Source: Rhodospirillaceae bacterium (GTDB lineage: Bacteria; Pseudomonadota; Alphaproteobacteria; Rhodospirillales; Casp-alpha2). Taken from it: DNA of 62,116 nt. This document shows, piece after piece, positions 28,130-37,762 of this stretch. The DNA lies in the NCBI GenBank assembly GCA_016845145.1, contig JAERTE010000095.1, forward strand, positions 1 to 62,116, in the 5' to 3' direction. The notes beneath the pieces are model-generated. The model was given only the letters and a program-made list of their open reading frames with translations, did no database searches and was not told where the DNA came from. Both the position numbers and the translations under genes were made by a program. Position 1 is the first letter of the stretch. Each line of letters starts with the position of its first letter.

Positions 28130-29580
28130 CCCGCCTGATTGTCGGACCGTTCAATCGTGTTGAAGGCGACCTGGAGGTTAAGCTCGACCTGGATGGCGAC
28201 GTGGTCAGCGAAGCGCGGGTGGTGTCGCCGCTGTATCGCGGGTTTGAGCAGATTTTGCAGGGCAAAGATCCAGGCGACGCCCTGGTCTATGCGCCGCGTA
28301 TCTGTGGCATTTGTTCGGTCAGCCAGTCTGCGGCATCGGCGAGCGCTTTGGCACAGGCGCAGGGTATCTCCGCTGTGCCGCCGAACGGCATTCTGTCGCG
28401 AAATTTAATATCGGCCACTGAAAACGTCGCCGATCATCTGACTCATTTCTATCTGTTTTTCATGCCGGATTTTGCCAGAGATGTTTACGCCGCCAATTTC
28501 TGGCATGGGGATGCTGCTGAGCGGTTTCGAGCCCTGAAGGGAACGGCGCTGCAAGACATGTTGCCGGCGCGTGCGCAGTTCATGCATATCTTGGGCCTCA
28601 TGGCGGGCAAGTGGCCGCATACGCTGACACTGCAACCGGGCGGTTCGACGAAGTCCATCGAGGCGCAAGAGAAATCGCGGCTTGCGGCGTTGTTGCACAC
28701 ATTCCGAACGTTCCTGGAACGCACGCTGTATGGCGATACGCTGGAAAACGTCGCCGACATTGGCTCGCTTGATGCCTTGAACGCATGGCGGCAGATGCCG
28801 GGCCCCGCGGGCAGCGATTTCGGCCGGTTCCTGGAAATCTCGGAGAACCTGGAACTGCACAAGCTTGGTCGGGCTGCGGATCGTTTCATGAGCTTCGGCG
28901 CCTACGCGTCTGCCGATGGTCATTTTCTTACGCCGGGCGTTTTTGAACGCAGTGCCGTGTTGCCCCTGGATGGTGCCCGCATTGCCGAGGATGTGTCACA
29001 CAGCTGGATGCAGGGCGGCAACGGCGCGCTGCACCCTTATGACGGCCACACCTTCCCCGAATGGAACGAGGACGACGGCTATACCTGGTGCAAGGCACCG
29101 CGATTGGATGGTCAGGTCGTGGAGGTCGGTGCCCTGGCGCGCCAGGCCGTTGCCGGCCATCCGTTAATCCGTGCGGCTGCCTTGGAAAGTGGCGGCAACG
29201 TGCACAACCGGGTTTTGGCCCGGCTGATTGAGATCGCGCGGGTGATGATTGAAATGGAAACCTGGGCACGAAACCTTCGCCCGGGTGATATCTTCTGTAC
29301 CCATGCATCCATGCCCGACGAGGCCGAAGGCGCGGGGCTTGTCGAAGCGGCGCGTGGATCGCTCGGCCATTGGCTGAAAGTGCGCGACGGGCGGATCTGG
29401 AACTATCAGATCGTCGCGCCCACCACCTGGAATTTCTCGCCCCGCGACGCAGAGGGAACGCCCGGCGCGTTGGAACAAGCCTTGGTTGGCGCCCCGGTCC
29501 GCGATGGCGAGGCGGAACCCGTCGCCGTGCAGCATATCGTCCGGTCATTCGATCCGTGCATGGTCTGCACGGTGCATTGA
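28126..29580 (+). CDS. hupV: H2-sensing regulatory hydrogenase large subunit
   Basis: The protein has 484 residues with the nickel ligands R-I-C-G-I-C (C60, C63) and D-P-C-M-V-C-T-V-H (C478, C481). The protein ends exactly at H484, so there is no cleavable C-terminal tail and no maturation protease is needed; this is typical of HupV/HoxC. It binds and slowly turns over H2 as a sensor. ATGA overlap with hupU ensures equal translation. Confidence 0.95.
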   Translation: MTRLIVGPFNRVEGDLEVKLDLDGDVVSEARVVSPLYRGFEQILQGKDPGDALVYAPRICGICSVSQSAASASALAQAQGISAVPPNGILSRNLISATENVADHLTHFYLFFMPDFARDVYAANFWHGDAAERFRALKGTALQDMLPARAQFMHILGLMAGKWPHTLTLQPGGSTKSIEAQEKSRLAALLHTFRTFLERTLYGDTLENVADIGSLDALNAWRQMPGPAGSDFGRFLEISENLELHKLGRAADRFMSFGAYASADGHFLTPGVFERSAVLPLDGARIAEDVSHSWMQGGNGALHPYDGHTFPEWNEDDGYTWCKAPRLDGQVVEVGALARQAVAGHPLIRAAALESGGNVHNRVLARLIEIARVMIEMETWARNLRPGDIFCTHASMPDEAEGAGLVEAARGSLGHWLKVRDGRIWNYQIVAPTTWNFSPRDAEGTPGALEQALVGAPVRDGEAEPVAVQHIVRSFDPCMVCTVH

Positions 29581-29590
29581 GGGTGATCGG

Positions 29591-31954
29591 ATGAATTCCG
29601 CGATCCAGAAAAACAAAGGTGCCGAGGGACGGCGTATCCGTGTGCGCGGTTTGGTGCAGGGCGTTGGTTTCCGACCCAACGTGTGGCGGCTGGCACATGA
29701 TCATGGGCTTCGGGGCGAGGTTCTGAACGACGGTGCGGGGGTGTTGATCAGGGCATGGGGTGAGCGCGGCACATTGGATGATTTCACCCTGGCGCTTGAG
29801 GCCGATGCACCGCCGTTGTCGCGGATTGATTCGGTCGAGTGGGATGCCTTGTCCGGCGAGGCCGAGGTGCCGGATTTCCATATATCTGGCAGTGTCAGTG
29901 ATGGCGCTCAAACCGGGGTCGTGCCGGATGCGGCGACGTGCCAAGCCTGCGGTGCGGAGGTCGCCGACCCGTCAAACCGACGTTACCGCTACCCATTTAC
30001 CAACTGCACGCACTGCGGCCCCAGGCTCTCCATCGTCAGGGCCATTCCTTACGACCGCAAAAACACCGCCATGGCGACGTTCGAAATGTGCCCGACGTGC
30101 CAGCGCGAGTACGACGACCCCGCCGACCGACGGTTTCACGCCCAACCCAATGCGTGCCCGGATTGCGGCCCCAGGTTGTGGCTGAGTGATGCAAGCGGTA
30201 CAGAGCTTGATCTCGGCGATCATCGAGATGCGCTTGAGGCTGCCGCCGATATGATCAAGCAAGGGCGGATCGTGGCGATTAAGGGGATCGGCGGCTTCCA
30301 TCTGGCGTGCGATGCAGGCAATCCGTCGGCGGTAGACGAACTGCGGAACCGCAAGCACCGCTACGGCAAACCGTTTGCTTTGATGGCCAGCGATACCTCA
30401 ACGATTGCTGATTACGTCCATATGGATGAGAACGAAGCCGCCGCCTTGGTGAGCGCGGCGGCACCCATTGTCGTGATGGCGCGAAAGGAAGCGTCACTGC
30501 CAGTGGTCCCATTGGCCGACGCGGTGGCGCCCGGACAGGATGCACTGGGGTTCATGCTGCCCTACACCCCCATGCATGCGGTTTTGATGGCGCAGTTGGA
30601 TCGGCCCATTGTGTTGACGTCGGGTAATCGTTCGGACGAGCCGCAAGCTATCGCGAATTCTGAGGCGCAGGAACGCCTGGCGGACATTGCCGATGCCTGG
30701 CTGATGCATGACCGCGATATCGTCAACCGGTTGGACGATTCCGTGGTGTGGAAATCCGATGGCGCGGTGCGGGCGTTGCGCCGCGCCCGCGGTTTCGCAC
30801 CGGCACCTTTGCCCATGCCGGACGGCTTCGGCGAATCGCCGGCCATACTCGCGGCCGGTGGCGAACTCAAAAATACGTTCTGTTTGATCAAGGATGGTCA
30901 CGCCATTGTATCGCAACACATGGGCGACCAGGAGCACCCCGCCGCACATGCCGATTTTCGCCGCAATATCGATCTCTATCGGGATGTGCATCAATTCACG
31001 CCGGATTTAATCGCCGTTGACATGCATCCGGATTACATCCCGACAAGCTGGGGGATTTCGACGGCGGCGCAAGCCGATATCCCGTACGCGCCTGTGCAGC
31101 ACCATCATGCGCATGTGGCGTCGGTGATGGCGGAGCATGGCTGGGCGCTGGATGCCGGCCCGGTTCTCGGTGTTGTGCTTGATGGTTTGGGCTTTGGGGC
31201 GGACGATGAGCTGTGGGGCGGGGAGTTTTTTGTTTGCGATTATGCGGGTTTCCGCCGCGCCCGGCATTTTGATGCGGTGCCGCTGATCGGCGGCGCGAAA
31301 GCCATGGTCGAGCCTTGGCGAAATGTACTGGCGCATTTGGTGCAAAGTTTTGGCGCCGACACCATGAATAACGATTTCAGCCAGTTCGAATTTGTTGCGC
31401 AGCTCAACAAAAAGCCCATCAGTACGTGCATTCAGATGCTTGAGCGCGGTGTCAACGTGCCGCCCGCGTCGTCAGCGGGCCGGCTGTTTGACGCGGTGGC
31501 CGCGGCTTTGGGGATCTGCTTCGACGGGATCGACTATGAGGGCGAGGCGGCGATCCGACTTGAAAACCTGGCCCGGCGCGCTGATCCGGATGTCGGGCAC
31601 TACGCTGTGCCGCGCGGAGAGGTGCTGAAATGGCGGGACATGTGGGCTGATTTGCTGGCCGACATAGGTCGCGGTACTGAGCTGAGTATCATTGGCCGGC
31701 GGTTTCACAACACGGTCATACACACCGTGCATGCCGCCACGCGCGAAATTGCGTCTGCCGAGGGCTTGAAAAACGTTGTACTTACCGGTGGGGTATTCCA
31801 AAACACTATTCTGCTGGCGGGCGTCGGAGAGGCGCTTCGGGCAGATGGCTTCCAAGTTCTAACGCCGACGGCATTTCCGGCCAACGATGGCGGGATATCG
31901 CTCGGTCAGGCGGCAATCGCGGCGGCACGGTTCATTCGTCAGGAGATCACATGA
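29591..31954 (+). CDS. hypF: Carbamoyltransferase HypF
   Basis: The protein has 787 residues. Domains in order are an acylphosphatase-like domain (V-Q-G-V-G-F-R-P near residue 20), two zinc-finger units with C-x2-C pairs (about 105-190), a YrdC-like domain and a C-terminal carbamoyltransferase domain with H-H-A-H-V-A-S and V-L-T-G-G-V-F-Q-N. It converts carbamoyl phosphate and ATP to the carbamoyl group passed to HypE for CN ligands. The ATG at 29591 is chosen because earlier starts lie inside hupV. Confidence 0.95.
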   Translation: MNSAIQKNKGAEGRRIRVRGLVQGVGFRPNVWRLAHDHGLRGEVLNDGAGVLIRAWGERGTLDDFTLALEADAPPLSRIDSVEWDALSGEAEVPDFHISGSVSDGAQTGVVPDAATCQACGAEVADPSNRRYRYPFTNCTHCGPRLSIVRAIPYDRKNTAMATFEMCPTCQREYDDPADRRFHAQPNACPDCGPRLWLSDASGTELDLGDHRDALEAAADMIKQGRIVAIKGIGGFHLACDAGNPSAVDELRNRKHRYGKPFALMASDTSTIADYVHMDENEAAALVSAAAPIVVMARKEASLPVVPLADAVAPGQDALGFMLPYTPMHAVLMAQLDRPIVLTSGNRSDEPQAIANSEAQERLADIADAWLMHDRDIVNRLDDSVVWKSDGAVRALRRARGFAPAPLPMPDGFGESPAILAAGGELKNTFCLIKDGHAIVSQHMGDQEHPAAHADFRRNIDLYRDVHQFTPDLIAVDMHPDYIPTSWGISTAAQADIPYAPVQHHHAHVASVMAEHGWALDAGPVLGVVLDGLGFGADDELWGGEFFVCDYAGFRRARHFDAVPLIGGAKAMVEPWRNVLAHLVQSFGADTMNNDFSQFEFVAQLNKKPISTCIQMLERGVNVPPASSAGRLFDAVAAALGICFDGIDYEGEAAIRLENLARRADPDVGHYAVPRGEVLKWRDMWADLLADIGRGTELSIIGRRFHNTVIHTVHAATREIASAEGLKNVVLTGGVFQNTILLAGVGEALRADGFQVLTPTAFPANDGGISLGQAAIAAARFIRQEIT

Positions 31955-32652
31955 CTTCGATTTTGGTTCTCGGCTTTTTGATTGGCATCCGTCACGCGTT
32001 TGAGCCCGATCATGTTGCGGCGGTGGCATCCTTGACGACACGCGCTTCATCCGTTCGCCAAGCCGTGCGCCATGGCGCCGCCTGGGGTTTGGGGCATACG
32101 CTGACGTTGTTTGTGGTCTGCGGGGCCGTACTGATCTTCAACATGACGATCTCGGAACAGCTTTCCCATATCCTGGAAGCGGTGGTCGGCGTGATGTTGA
32201 TCATTTTGGGCGCGGATGTGGTCTATCGGGTGCACCGGGATCGCGTTCACTTTCATGCCCACAAGCATGGCGACGGCAAGGCGCATTTTCACGCGCACTC
32301 CCACAAAGGCGAAAAAGGCACGGCGCACGACGCCGAGCGCCATGACCACGAGCACCGTAGTGCGTTCCCCACCCGCGCCCTTCTCGTCGGCTTGATGCAC
32401 GGCATGGCCGGTTCCGCCGCCTTGATCGTGTTGGCGGTTCAAACAGCGGAGTCTGTCGCGACGGGGCTTCTCTACGTTGCGCTGTTTGGCGTGGGTTCAA
32501 TCGCGGGCATGGCGTTGTTTACGGTGGTGATCAGCATTCCCATGCGCAGCGCCCGCACCCTCACCTGGGCGCATAACGGCCTGCAGACCGTCATCGGTGG
32601 CGGCACTGTAGCGATCGGTGTCTTTACGGTTGTTACGTCAGTGAATTTCTAA
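31951..32652 (+). CDS. Nickel permease of the NiCoT/UreH-like family
   Basis: The protein has 233 residues with about six membrane segments. The signature H15-x4-D20-H21 in R-H-A-F-E-P-D-H lies in the first helix, the nickel-binding motif of HoxN/NixA-type permeases. It is shorter than classical eight-helix NiCoTs and has a His/Asp/Lys-rich cytoplasmic or periplasmic loop (about 93-135) likely to bind nickel. ATGA overlap with hypF places it in the hydrogenase operon, so its role is nickel supply. Confidence 0.85.
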   Translation: MTSILVLGFLIGIRHAFEPDHVAAVASLTTRASSVRQAVRHGAAWGLGHTLTLFVVCGAVLIFNMTISEQLSHILEAVVGVMLIILGADVVYRVHRDRVHFHAHKHGDGKAHFHAHSHKGEKGTAHDAERHDHEHRSAFPTRALLVGLMHGMAGSAALIVLAVQTAESVATGLLYVALFGVGSIAGMALFTVVISIPMRSARTLTWAHNGLQTVIGGGTVAIGVFTVVTSVNF

Positions 32653-33047
32653 GCGTCCAGCGCGCGGATTTCTCGAAGGCCGTCGGCGATCTCTTGCGGG
32701 ATCGGTTCGGACGCCTGCGTATCGTAATTGAAGTAAACGTAGACCGTGGTGCCGCGCGCGCAACGCCCGCCTGATTGCCAAATCTCCTCGCCGACCGTGA
32801 AGCTTTTGGTGCCGACCCGTTCAATCCATGTGCGGACTTCGGCGTCCTTTTGAAAGAAAATCTGCGCCTCGAAATCGACGTTCATGTTGACCAGGGCCAC
32901 GCGCCAACGTGCAAAGTCCAGGTCGGGTGTCAAAATACGGAAAATTTCGCGCCGGCCCGCCTCAAACCAGATCGGTACGAACACATTGTTGATGTGTCCG
33001 GCACCATCGGTCTCGGAAACACGCGGGACGATAGGGGTTGTGATCAT
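32649..33047 (-). CDS. Hotdog-fold thioesterase, YbgC/4HBT-like
   Basis: The protein has 132 residues. The N-terminal S-E-T-D-G-A-G-H-I-N-N-V-F signature matches acyl-CoA thioesterases in which the Asp/His region is catalytic. The substrate is unknown. It is the last gene of the minus-strand catabolic operon, four bases after the SDR gene, and overlaps the end of the nickel permease tail to tail by four bases. It may recycle CoA from a pathway intermediate. Confidence 0.78.
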   Translation of the reverse strand: MITTPIVPRVSETDGAGHINNVFVPIWFEAGRREIFRILTPDLDFARWRVALVNMNVDFEAQIFFQKDAEVRTWIERVGTKSFTVGEEIWQSGGRCARGTTVYVYFNYDTQASEPIPQEIADGLREIRALDA

Positions 33048-33051
33048 CGCT

Positions 33052-33828
33052 TCAAGCCGCCGTCCAACCGCCGTCCACCATCAACGCCGAGCCGGTGACC
33101 AGCGCCGATGCATCGGATGCCAAGTAGATGACCGCGCCCATGATGTCTTCGACTTGGCCAACCCGACCGAGCGCAATGTTCGCCGCAACCTGTTCGCGGA
33201 AAGCATCGTCTTCAAGCATGCCTTCGGTCATGGGTGTTTCAATGAACGTCGGACAAATCGTGTTCACCCGGATGCCTTGGGGCCCAAGTTCCCAAGCCAT
33301 AGCTTTGGTGGCGCCCTCAATGGCATGCTTGGTGGCGCAATAAACGGTACGTTTGGGGCCGCCGACATGTCCCATCTGTGACGACACGTTGATGATTGAG
33401 CCGGGTAAATTCGCCTCAACCAATCCCAGTGCGACAGCCTGTGCCACGAATATGGCGGCGCGGACATTGAGGTCGGTGACGGCGTCGTAATCGGCTTCCG
33501 TCATATCTGCCAGTAGCGCCGGGCGATTGGTGCCAGCGTTGTTGAACAGAATTTGAAAGGGGCCTCGGGCCGCGATTTCCGCTTTTACGACGGGCGTGTC
33601 GGTGACGTCCAGTGTCAATGCATCGGCCATACCGCCGGCATCACGGATCGCGTCAGCGATAGCTTCGACCTCGTCCGCACTTCGCGCCGCCAGCGTCACC
33701 TCGGCCCCGGCACCTGCCAAAGCGGCCGCAGCAGCACGGCCGATGCCGCGACCAGCACCCGTGACCAATGCGCGCCGGCCATCAAGCCGGAAGCTGGGCG
33801 TTTTCGGCAGGGTGATTTTCTCGCTCAT
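33052..33828 (-). CDS. Short-chain dehydrogenase/reductase
   Basis: The protein has 258 residues. The NAD(P) motif is T-G-A-G-R-G-I-G near residue 22. The catalytic Ser lies in I-N-V-S-S-Q, and Tyr and Lys in Y-C-A-T-K. The C-terminal sequence ends in a typical V-D-G-G-W. It belongs to the classical SDR family, oxidising or reducing a hydroxyl/keto group in the hydroxy-acid pathway encoded here. The exact substrate cannot be read from the sequence. ATGA overlap with the HisD-like gene. Confidence 0.85.
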   Translation of the reverse strand: MSEKITLPKTPSFRLDGRRALVTGAGRGIGRAAAAALAGAGAEVTLAARSADEVEAIADAIRDAGGMADALTLDVTDTPVVKAEIAARGPFQILFNNAGTNRPALLADMTEADYDAVTDLNVRAAIFVAQAVALGLVEANLPGSIINVSSQMGHVGGPKRTVYCATKHAIEGATKAMAWELGPQGIRVNTICPTFIETPMTEGMLEDDAFREQVAANIALGRVGQVEDIMGAVIYLASDASALVTGSALMVDGGWTAA

Positions 33829-35138
33829 GTTTTTGCCACCGTGCCATAAGGTTCAACATTGCTGCCGCCATAGCGGCGCACGCGAATATTGGCCTGTTCG
33901 CCATGGCCGGCAAATCCCTCAATGGCACAGAGCCGCGAGCAATAGCCGCCGATCATGGCCGAGGCTTCATCGGTGAGGACTTTCTGGTAAGTGCAGGTTT
34001 TCATGAACTTGCCGACCCAAAGCCCACCGGTATATCGCGCGGCCTTTTTGGTGGGCAGCGTGTGGTTGGTGCCGATGACCTTGTCGCCATAGGAGACATT
34101 GGTGCGCGGGCCTAGGAACAGCGCGCCGTAATTGGTCATGTTGTCGGCAAAATAATCCGGATCCTCGGTCATCACTTGGACATGCTCGTAGGCCAGTTTA
34201 TCCGCTTCGGTAACCATTTCATCGATATTGTCACATAGGATCACCGAGCCGAATTCCTCCCAGGCCGTACGGGCGATTTCGGCGGTCGGTAAAATACCTA
34301 ACTGTCGTTCGACCTCAGCCAAGGTGGCTTCCGCCAAGGCCCTCGAATTGGTCAGCAAAGCGGCTGGTGACGTAGGGCCGTGCTCGGCCTGGCCCAGCAA
34401 GTCCACCGCACAGAGCTCAGCATCAACGCTGTCGTCGGCGATAATCAAGGTTTCCGTGGGGCCGGCAAACAGATCAATGCCGACGCGGCCGAATAATTGC
34501 CGCTTGGCCTCGGCGACAAACATGTTGCCGGGGCCGACCAGCATATCGACACCGCCGATGGTATCGGTGCCGAGCGCCATGGCGCCGATGGCCTGAATCC
34601 CGCCCAGCACCAAAATCTCATTGGCACCAGCCATGTGCATGGCGGCGACGATGGCGGGATGTGGTTTCCCGTCTTGCGGAGGGGCTGAGGCGACGATGCG
34701 TTTGACGCCGGCCACGTTCGCCGTCACAACGCTCATGTGCGCCGATGCCACCATTGGGTATTTGCCGCCCGGCACGTAACAGCCAACCGCGTTCACCGGT
34801 ACGTTTTTGTGCCCCAGTATCACGCCCGGCATTGTCTCCACTTCCAAATCCTGCAGGCACTCTTTTTGCTTTTCGGCAAAATTGCGGACCTGTGCCTGGG
34901 CGAACTCGATATCGTCGATATCCGACGGCGACACCTGCGCCATGGCAGCCTCGATTTCGGCATCACTGAGGCGGAAATCGTCACGGGCGTAGCCGTCGAA
35001 TTTCTCCGACAGTTCCCGAACGGCATCGTCGCCGCGTTTCTCAATGTCGGCGAGGATATCTTCGACGGTCTGGCGGACTTTGGCGTCCGCTTCGGCAATG
35101 TCGTCGGCGCTTTTGCCGCGTTTCAAATAGGTGATCAT
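33825..35138 (-). CDS. Histidinol-dehydrogenase-family oxidoreductase (HpsN-like), not histidine biosynthesis
   Basis: The protein has 437 residues. Zinc ligand positions of HisD are kept: Gln and His in G-Q-A-E-H-G, Asp in S-Y-G-D-K-V and a C-terminal His in A-G-H-G-E. The HisD-type block N-H-T-L-P-T follows. The surroundings are catabolic, with no other his gene. Relatives such as HpsN (sulfopropanediol 3-dehydrogenase) oxidise a primary alcohol to a carboxylate in two steps with NAD. A diol or sugar-alcohol acid is therefore a plausible substrate. Whether it is DHPS is unknown; no sulfolyase gene is present in the window. Confidence 0.8.
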   Translation of the reverse strand: MITYLKRGKSADDIAEADAKVRQTVEDILADIEKRGDDAVRELSEKFDGYARDDFRLSDAEIEAAMAQVSPSDIDDIEFAQAQVRNFAEKQKECLQDLEVETMPGVILGHKNVPVNAVGCYVPGGKYPMVASAHMSVVTANVAGVKRIVASAPPQDGKPHPAIVAAMHMAGANEILVLGGIQAIGAMALGTDTIGGVDMLVGPGNMFVAEAKRQLFGRVGIDLFAGPTETLIIADDSVDAELCAVDLLGQAEHGPTSPAALLTNSRALAEATLAEVERQLGILPTAEIARTAWEEFGSVILCDNIDEMVTEADKLAYEHVQVMTEDPDYFADNMTNYGALFLGPRTNVSYGDKVIGTNHTLPTKKAARYTGGLWVGKFMKTCTYQKVLTDEASAMIGGYCSRLCAIEGFAGHGEQANIRVRRYGGSNVEPYGTVAKT

Positions 35139-35164
35139 TCGTTTCTCTCCTGCAAAGCATCTAC

Positions 35165-35860
35165 CTAGTGAACGTCCCCAGACGCACCGATGGCTTGCTT
35201 GAGTTTTTCAATATCGAAATCCTCGGCGCGCGCCGCGTCGAGAATTTTTGCCTCGCGCCGCGTGATCAGATCGACTGCCGCCGGAATTTCGCGCACCGCT
35301 TCGGCCGGTACGACAACGGCCCCGTGCTGGTCGGCATGGATAATGTCGCCATGTTCGACCTCCATGCCGTGAACGGTGACGGGACAGTTGAAATCCACCG
35401 GATGGACGAAGGCATGGCTTGGCCCAACCATGCCGCCCAAGGCCTGGAATCCGGGCGCGCTATCTGTGATGTCGCGGAATGAACCATTGGTCACCACGCC
35501 AAGCGCCCCTAAGCCTTTGTGCACGGCGGTATGGACTTCGCCCCAAAAGGCGCCGACGCCGGGTTTGGGGTCGACATCTTCGATGACGACGATGGACGGC
35601 CCCGTCCCTTCGGCGACGTATTCGTAGTAGGGGATCCGGTTCCCGGTCGCATCGCCTGTCGCCGGCTGCGCGGCTCGAATTTTTGCGGTGCGTGCGTAGC
35701 CGACAATCGGCGGTAAGGCGGGATCAAGGCAGACAAAGGGGTGCACGCTGAAACCAAAGCCTCGCCGATCCGGGCTGGTGATCTCCAGCGCGTTGCAAAT
35801 CGTCGGCGTGTCCCATTGGGTCAGTGTTTTCAGGTCGTCGGCACTAAGTTTGGTCATCAA
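35165..35860 (-). CDS. RraA/HMG-aldolase-family protein, copy 1
   Basis: The protein has 231 residues. The family core is visible in [10 protein letters not shown], with the Arg-Asp pair that binds a divalent metal and substrate carboxylates, and in [16 protein letters not shown]. Family members are class II pyruvate aldolases or oxaloacetate decarboxylases, and RNase E inhibitors are a second group. The catabolic setting beside an HpcH/HpaI aldolase favours an aldolase or decarboxylase role. It is distinct in sequence from the second RraA-like protein at 44757. Confidence 0.8.
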   Translation of the reverse strand: MMTKLSADDLKTLTQWDTPTICNALEITSPDRRGFGFSVHPFVCLDPALPPIVGYARTAKIRAAQPATGDATGNRIPYYEYVAEGTGPSIVVIEDVDPKPGVGAFWGEVHTAVHKGLGALGVVTNGSFRDITDSAPGFQALGGMVGPSHAFVHPVDFNCPVTVHGMEVEHGDIIHADQHGAVVVPAEAVREIPAAVDLITRREAKILDAARAEDFDIEKLKQAIGASGDVH

Positions 35861-36634
35861 TCAGTTTCCTTTGTCGAGAGCATGCAGGTTTTTTGTGAGA
35901 TCGCGTGCAGCCGAGAGCACGAAGGATTGCTCCGAGCCGACGAAGAACATCGACATGCCGAGTTTTTGCAATTCGGCTGCGCTGTCCGTATTGGGGATGA
36001 AAGTCATGCAGGTGCGGCCATGGCGCTTCGCAGCCGCCCCAACGACCCCCATGGCTTCGCGCACTTCCGGTGCAGCCGGGTCGTCTTTACCGAGGCACAC
36101 TGCCAAGTCGGCCGGTCCCACGAACAAACCATCAAGACCTTCCGTGGCGGCGATGGCGTCGATGGCGTCGACGCCCTCGGGCTCTTCGATTTGCGCAATG
36201 ACAACGGTTTCGTCGGCGCTTTGCTTTAGGAGCTCAGGCATGCTCCGGGAGGTGAACCCTGCCCAGCGCGTGGACCCGGCGTAACCGCGCCCGCCGTGCC
36301 CGAAGCGCGACCACCTGGCAATGTCGCCGGCCTTTTCCGGCGTTGCCACATGCGGGATGATGACGCCTGTCGCACCACAATCCATGACTTTCAAGATTTC
36401 CGCCTGCGTGCCGTCCGGAACCCGTACCAGCACGGGGAAATCGAGCGCACGTGCAACGGCCAGACAGGCATCCGTGCGGGCGCGGTCGAAAGGGGCGTGC
36501 TCGGCATCAAGGGCAACGAAATCCATGCCCGACATGGCGAGGATTTCGACCAATTCGTGCGAGGGTGTCTTGAGAAAAGTGCCGGCAAGGATGTCGCCAC
36601 GCAGCATTCGGGTTCTGAGATTTGGTGCGGTCAT
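35861..36634 (-). CDS. HpcH/HpaI-family class II aldolase
   Basis: The protein has 257 residues. It contains D-A-E-H-A-P-F-D near residue 41, whose His is the catalytic base region of HpaI. The substrate-binding Arg lies in V-L-V-R-V-P, and the G-A-T-G-V-I-I-P-H-V loop and the metal-binding Glu in I-E-E-P-E-G follow. Such enzymes cleave 2-keto-3-deoxy acids to pyruvate plus an aldehyde. A dehydratase of the matching type is encoded on the other side of the regulator (43004). Adjacent to copy 1 of the RraA-like gene, with no gap. Confidence 0.87.
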   Translation of the reverse strand: MTAPNLRTRMLRGDILAGTFLKTPSHELVEILAMSGMDFVALDAEHAPFDRARTDACLAVARALDFPVLVRVPDGTQAEILKVMDCGATGVIIPHVATPEKAGDIARWSRFGHGGRGYAGSTRWAGFTSRSMPELLKQSADETVVIAQIEEPEGVDAIDAIAATEGLDGLFVGPADLAVCLGKDDPAAPEVREAMGVVGAAAKRHGRTCMTFIPNTDSAAELQKLGMSMFFVGSEQSFVLSAARDLTKNLHALDKGN

Positions 36635-36640
36635 TGATAG

Positions 36641-37762
36641 TTACTCCGTCTGCATGGGTTTGGCATTTGCGATGCCTTCAAGGACTTGCCGTTCCAACCC
36701 CAACTCAACGCCGGCGTTGACGATGTTGTTCCAGGTCTCGAACGGCAGCGGCAAGCCCTCGGCGAGGCGCGCTTTCTTGGCTTTGCGTTCGGGATCACCG
36801 GGGATCATCACCGGCGTATCGGGATCAGCCGGTCGGGCGGCCCGTACGTAGTCGATATAGTCTGCCACCGCAGCGCCGAAGCCGTGCCCGTCATCCATAA
36901 TCTCGGGCTTCATATATATCGACAGCATGCCGTTGTGCGTCGCCTTGCCGGGCCCCGTGGCGCCCGAGCCGGTTAAAGCGCCGGCCAGCAATTCACACGC
37001 CAGCGCGAGGCCTGAGCCTTTGTGGTCGCCCATGGCCACCAACGCGCCGGGACCGTTGCGCGGATCGGGATTCTCGCCCGGCCCGATATCGCCGTATAGA
37101 TCCAGCGGATTGTTGGAAGGCTGACCTTCGCCGTCCACCAGTGCGCCCTCAGGCACGGGTTTGCCGCCCTTGAGCGCCACCATCACCTTGCCCTCCGCGA
37201 CTTTCGAGGTGGCGAAATCCAAAATGAAATCATCGCCGGATGGGTTGATCACGCCGATGGTGACGGGGGCGGTCGAAATGCGCCGGTCAGCAGCGCCGAA
37301 CGGCGCCACCAGCATGCTTTCCGCCACATTGACGAAGTGGACAGATACGAGACCCGCGGCGCAGGCGATTTCCGCCCAATGCCCGATACGCCCCAAGTGC
37401 CCCGAACGCCTGAGCGCCACGACTGAGACGCCGTGCTGATCGGCTTTGGCGATGCCCAAATCGACCGCCTCGCGACCGATCATTTGACCATAACCTTTGT
37501 TGCCGTCCATCAAGGCAAAAGCATCACCGTCAATGATTGTTTCGGCGGTGCGTCCATAGTGCAAGTTCCCACTCTTTTCCCACATCAGATAGCGCGGCAC
37601 ACGCACAACGCCGTGACTGTCGTGGCCGGTCAGGTTGGCGCCGACCAGATTGGCGGCAATGGCCTCAGCCTCTTCTCCGCCTGCGCCGGCAGTTTCGAAA
37701 ATTTTCCGGACCATGGCGGTCATGCCGTCGGCGGGGATGATCATTGTCGTCGGATCGGTCAT
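36641..37762 (-). CDS. Ldh2/MdhC-family (malate/L-sulfolactate-type) dehydrogenase
   Basis: The protein has 373 residues. It belongs to the Ldh2/YbiC/ComC family of NAD-dependent 2-hydroxyacid dehydrogenases without a Rossmann fold. The block G-H-D-S-H-G-V-V-R-V-P near residue 52 contains the catalytic His, and D-F-A-T-S-K-V-A-E-G-K-V follows in the middle. Possible substrates include malate, sulfolactate, ureidoglycolate or a sugar-acid-derived hydroxyacid. It overlaps the next gene upstream by four bases. Confidence 0.85.
   Translation of the reverse strand: MTDPTTMIIPADGMTAMVRKIFETAGAGGEEAEAIAANLVGANLTGHDSHGVVRVPRYLMWEKSGNLHYGRTAETIIDGDAFALMDGNKGYGQMIGREAVDLGIAKADQHGVSVVALRRSGHLGRIGHWAEIACAAGLVSVHFVNVAESMLVAPFGAADRRISTAPVTIGVINPSGDDFILDFATSKVAEGKVMVALKGGKPVPEGALVDGEGQPSNNPLDLYGDIGPGENPDPRNGPGALVAMGDHKGSGLALACELLAGALTGSGATGPGKATHNGMLSIYMKPEIMDDGHGFGAAVADYIDYVRAARPADPDTPVMIPGDPERKAKKARLAEGLPLPFETWNNIVNAGVELGLERQVLEGIANAKPMQTE

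Noticed and set aside
33825..35138. Histidinol dehydrogenase for histidine biosynthesis
   Set aside because: No other his gene is near, and it is embedded in a catabolic operon with a GntR regulator and TRAP transporter.
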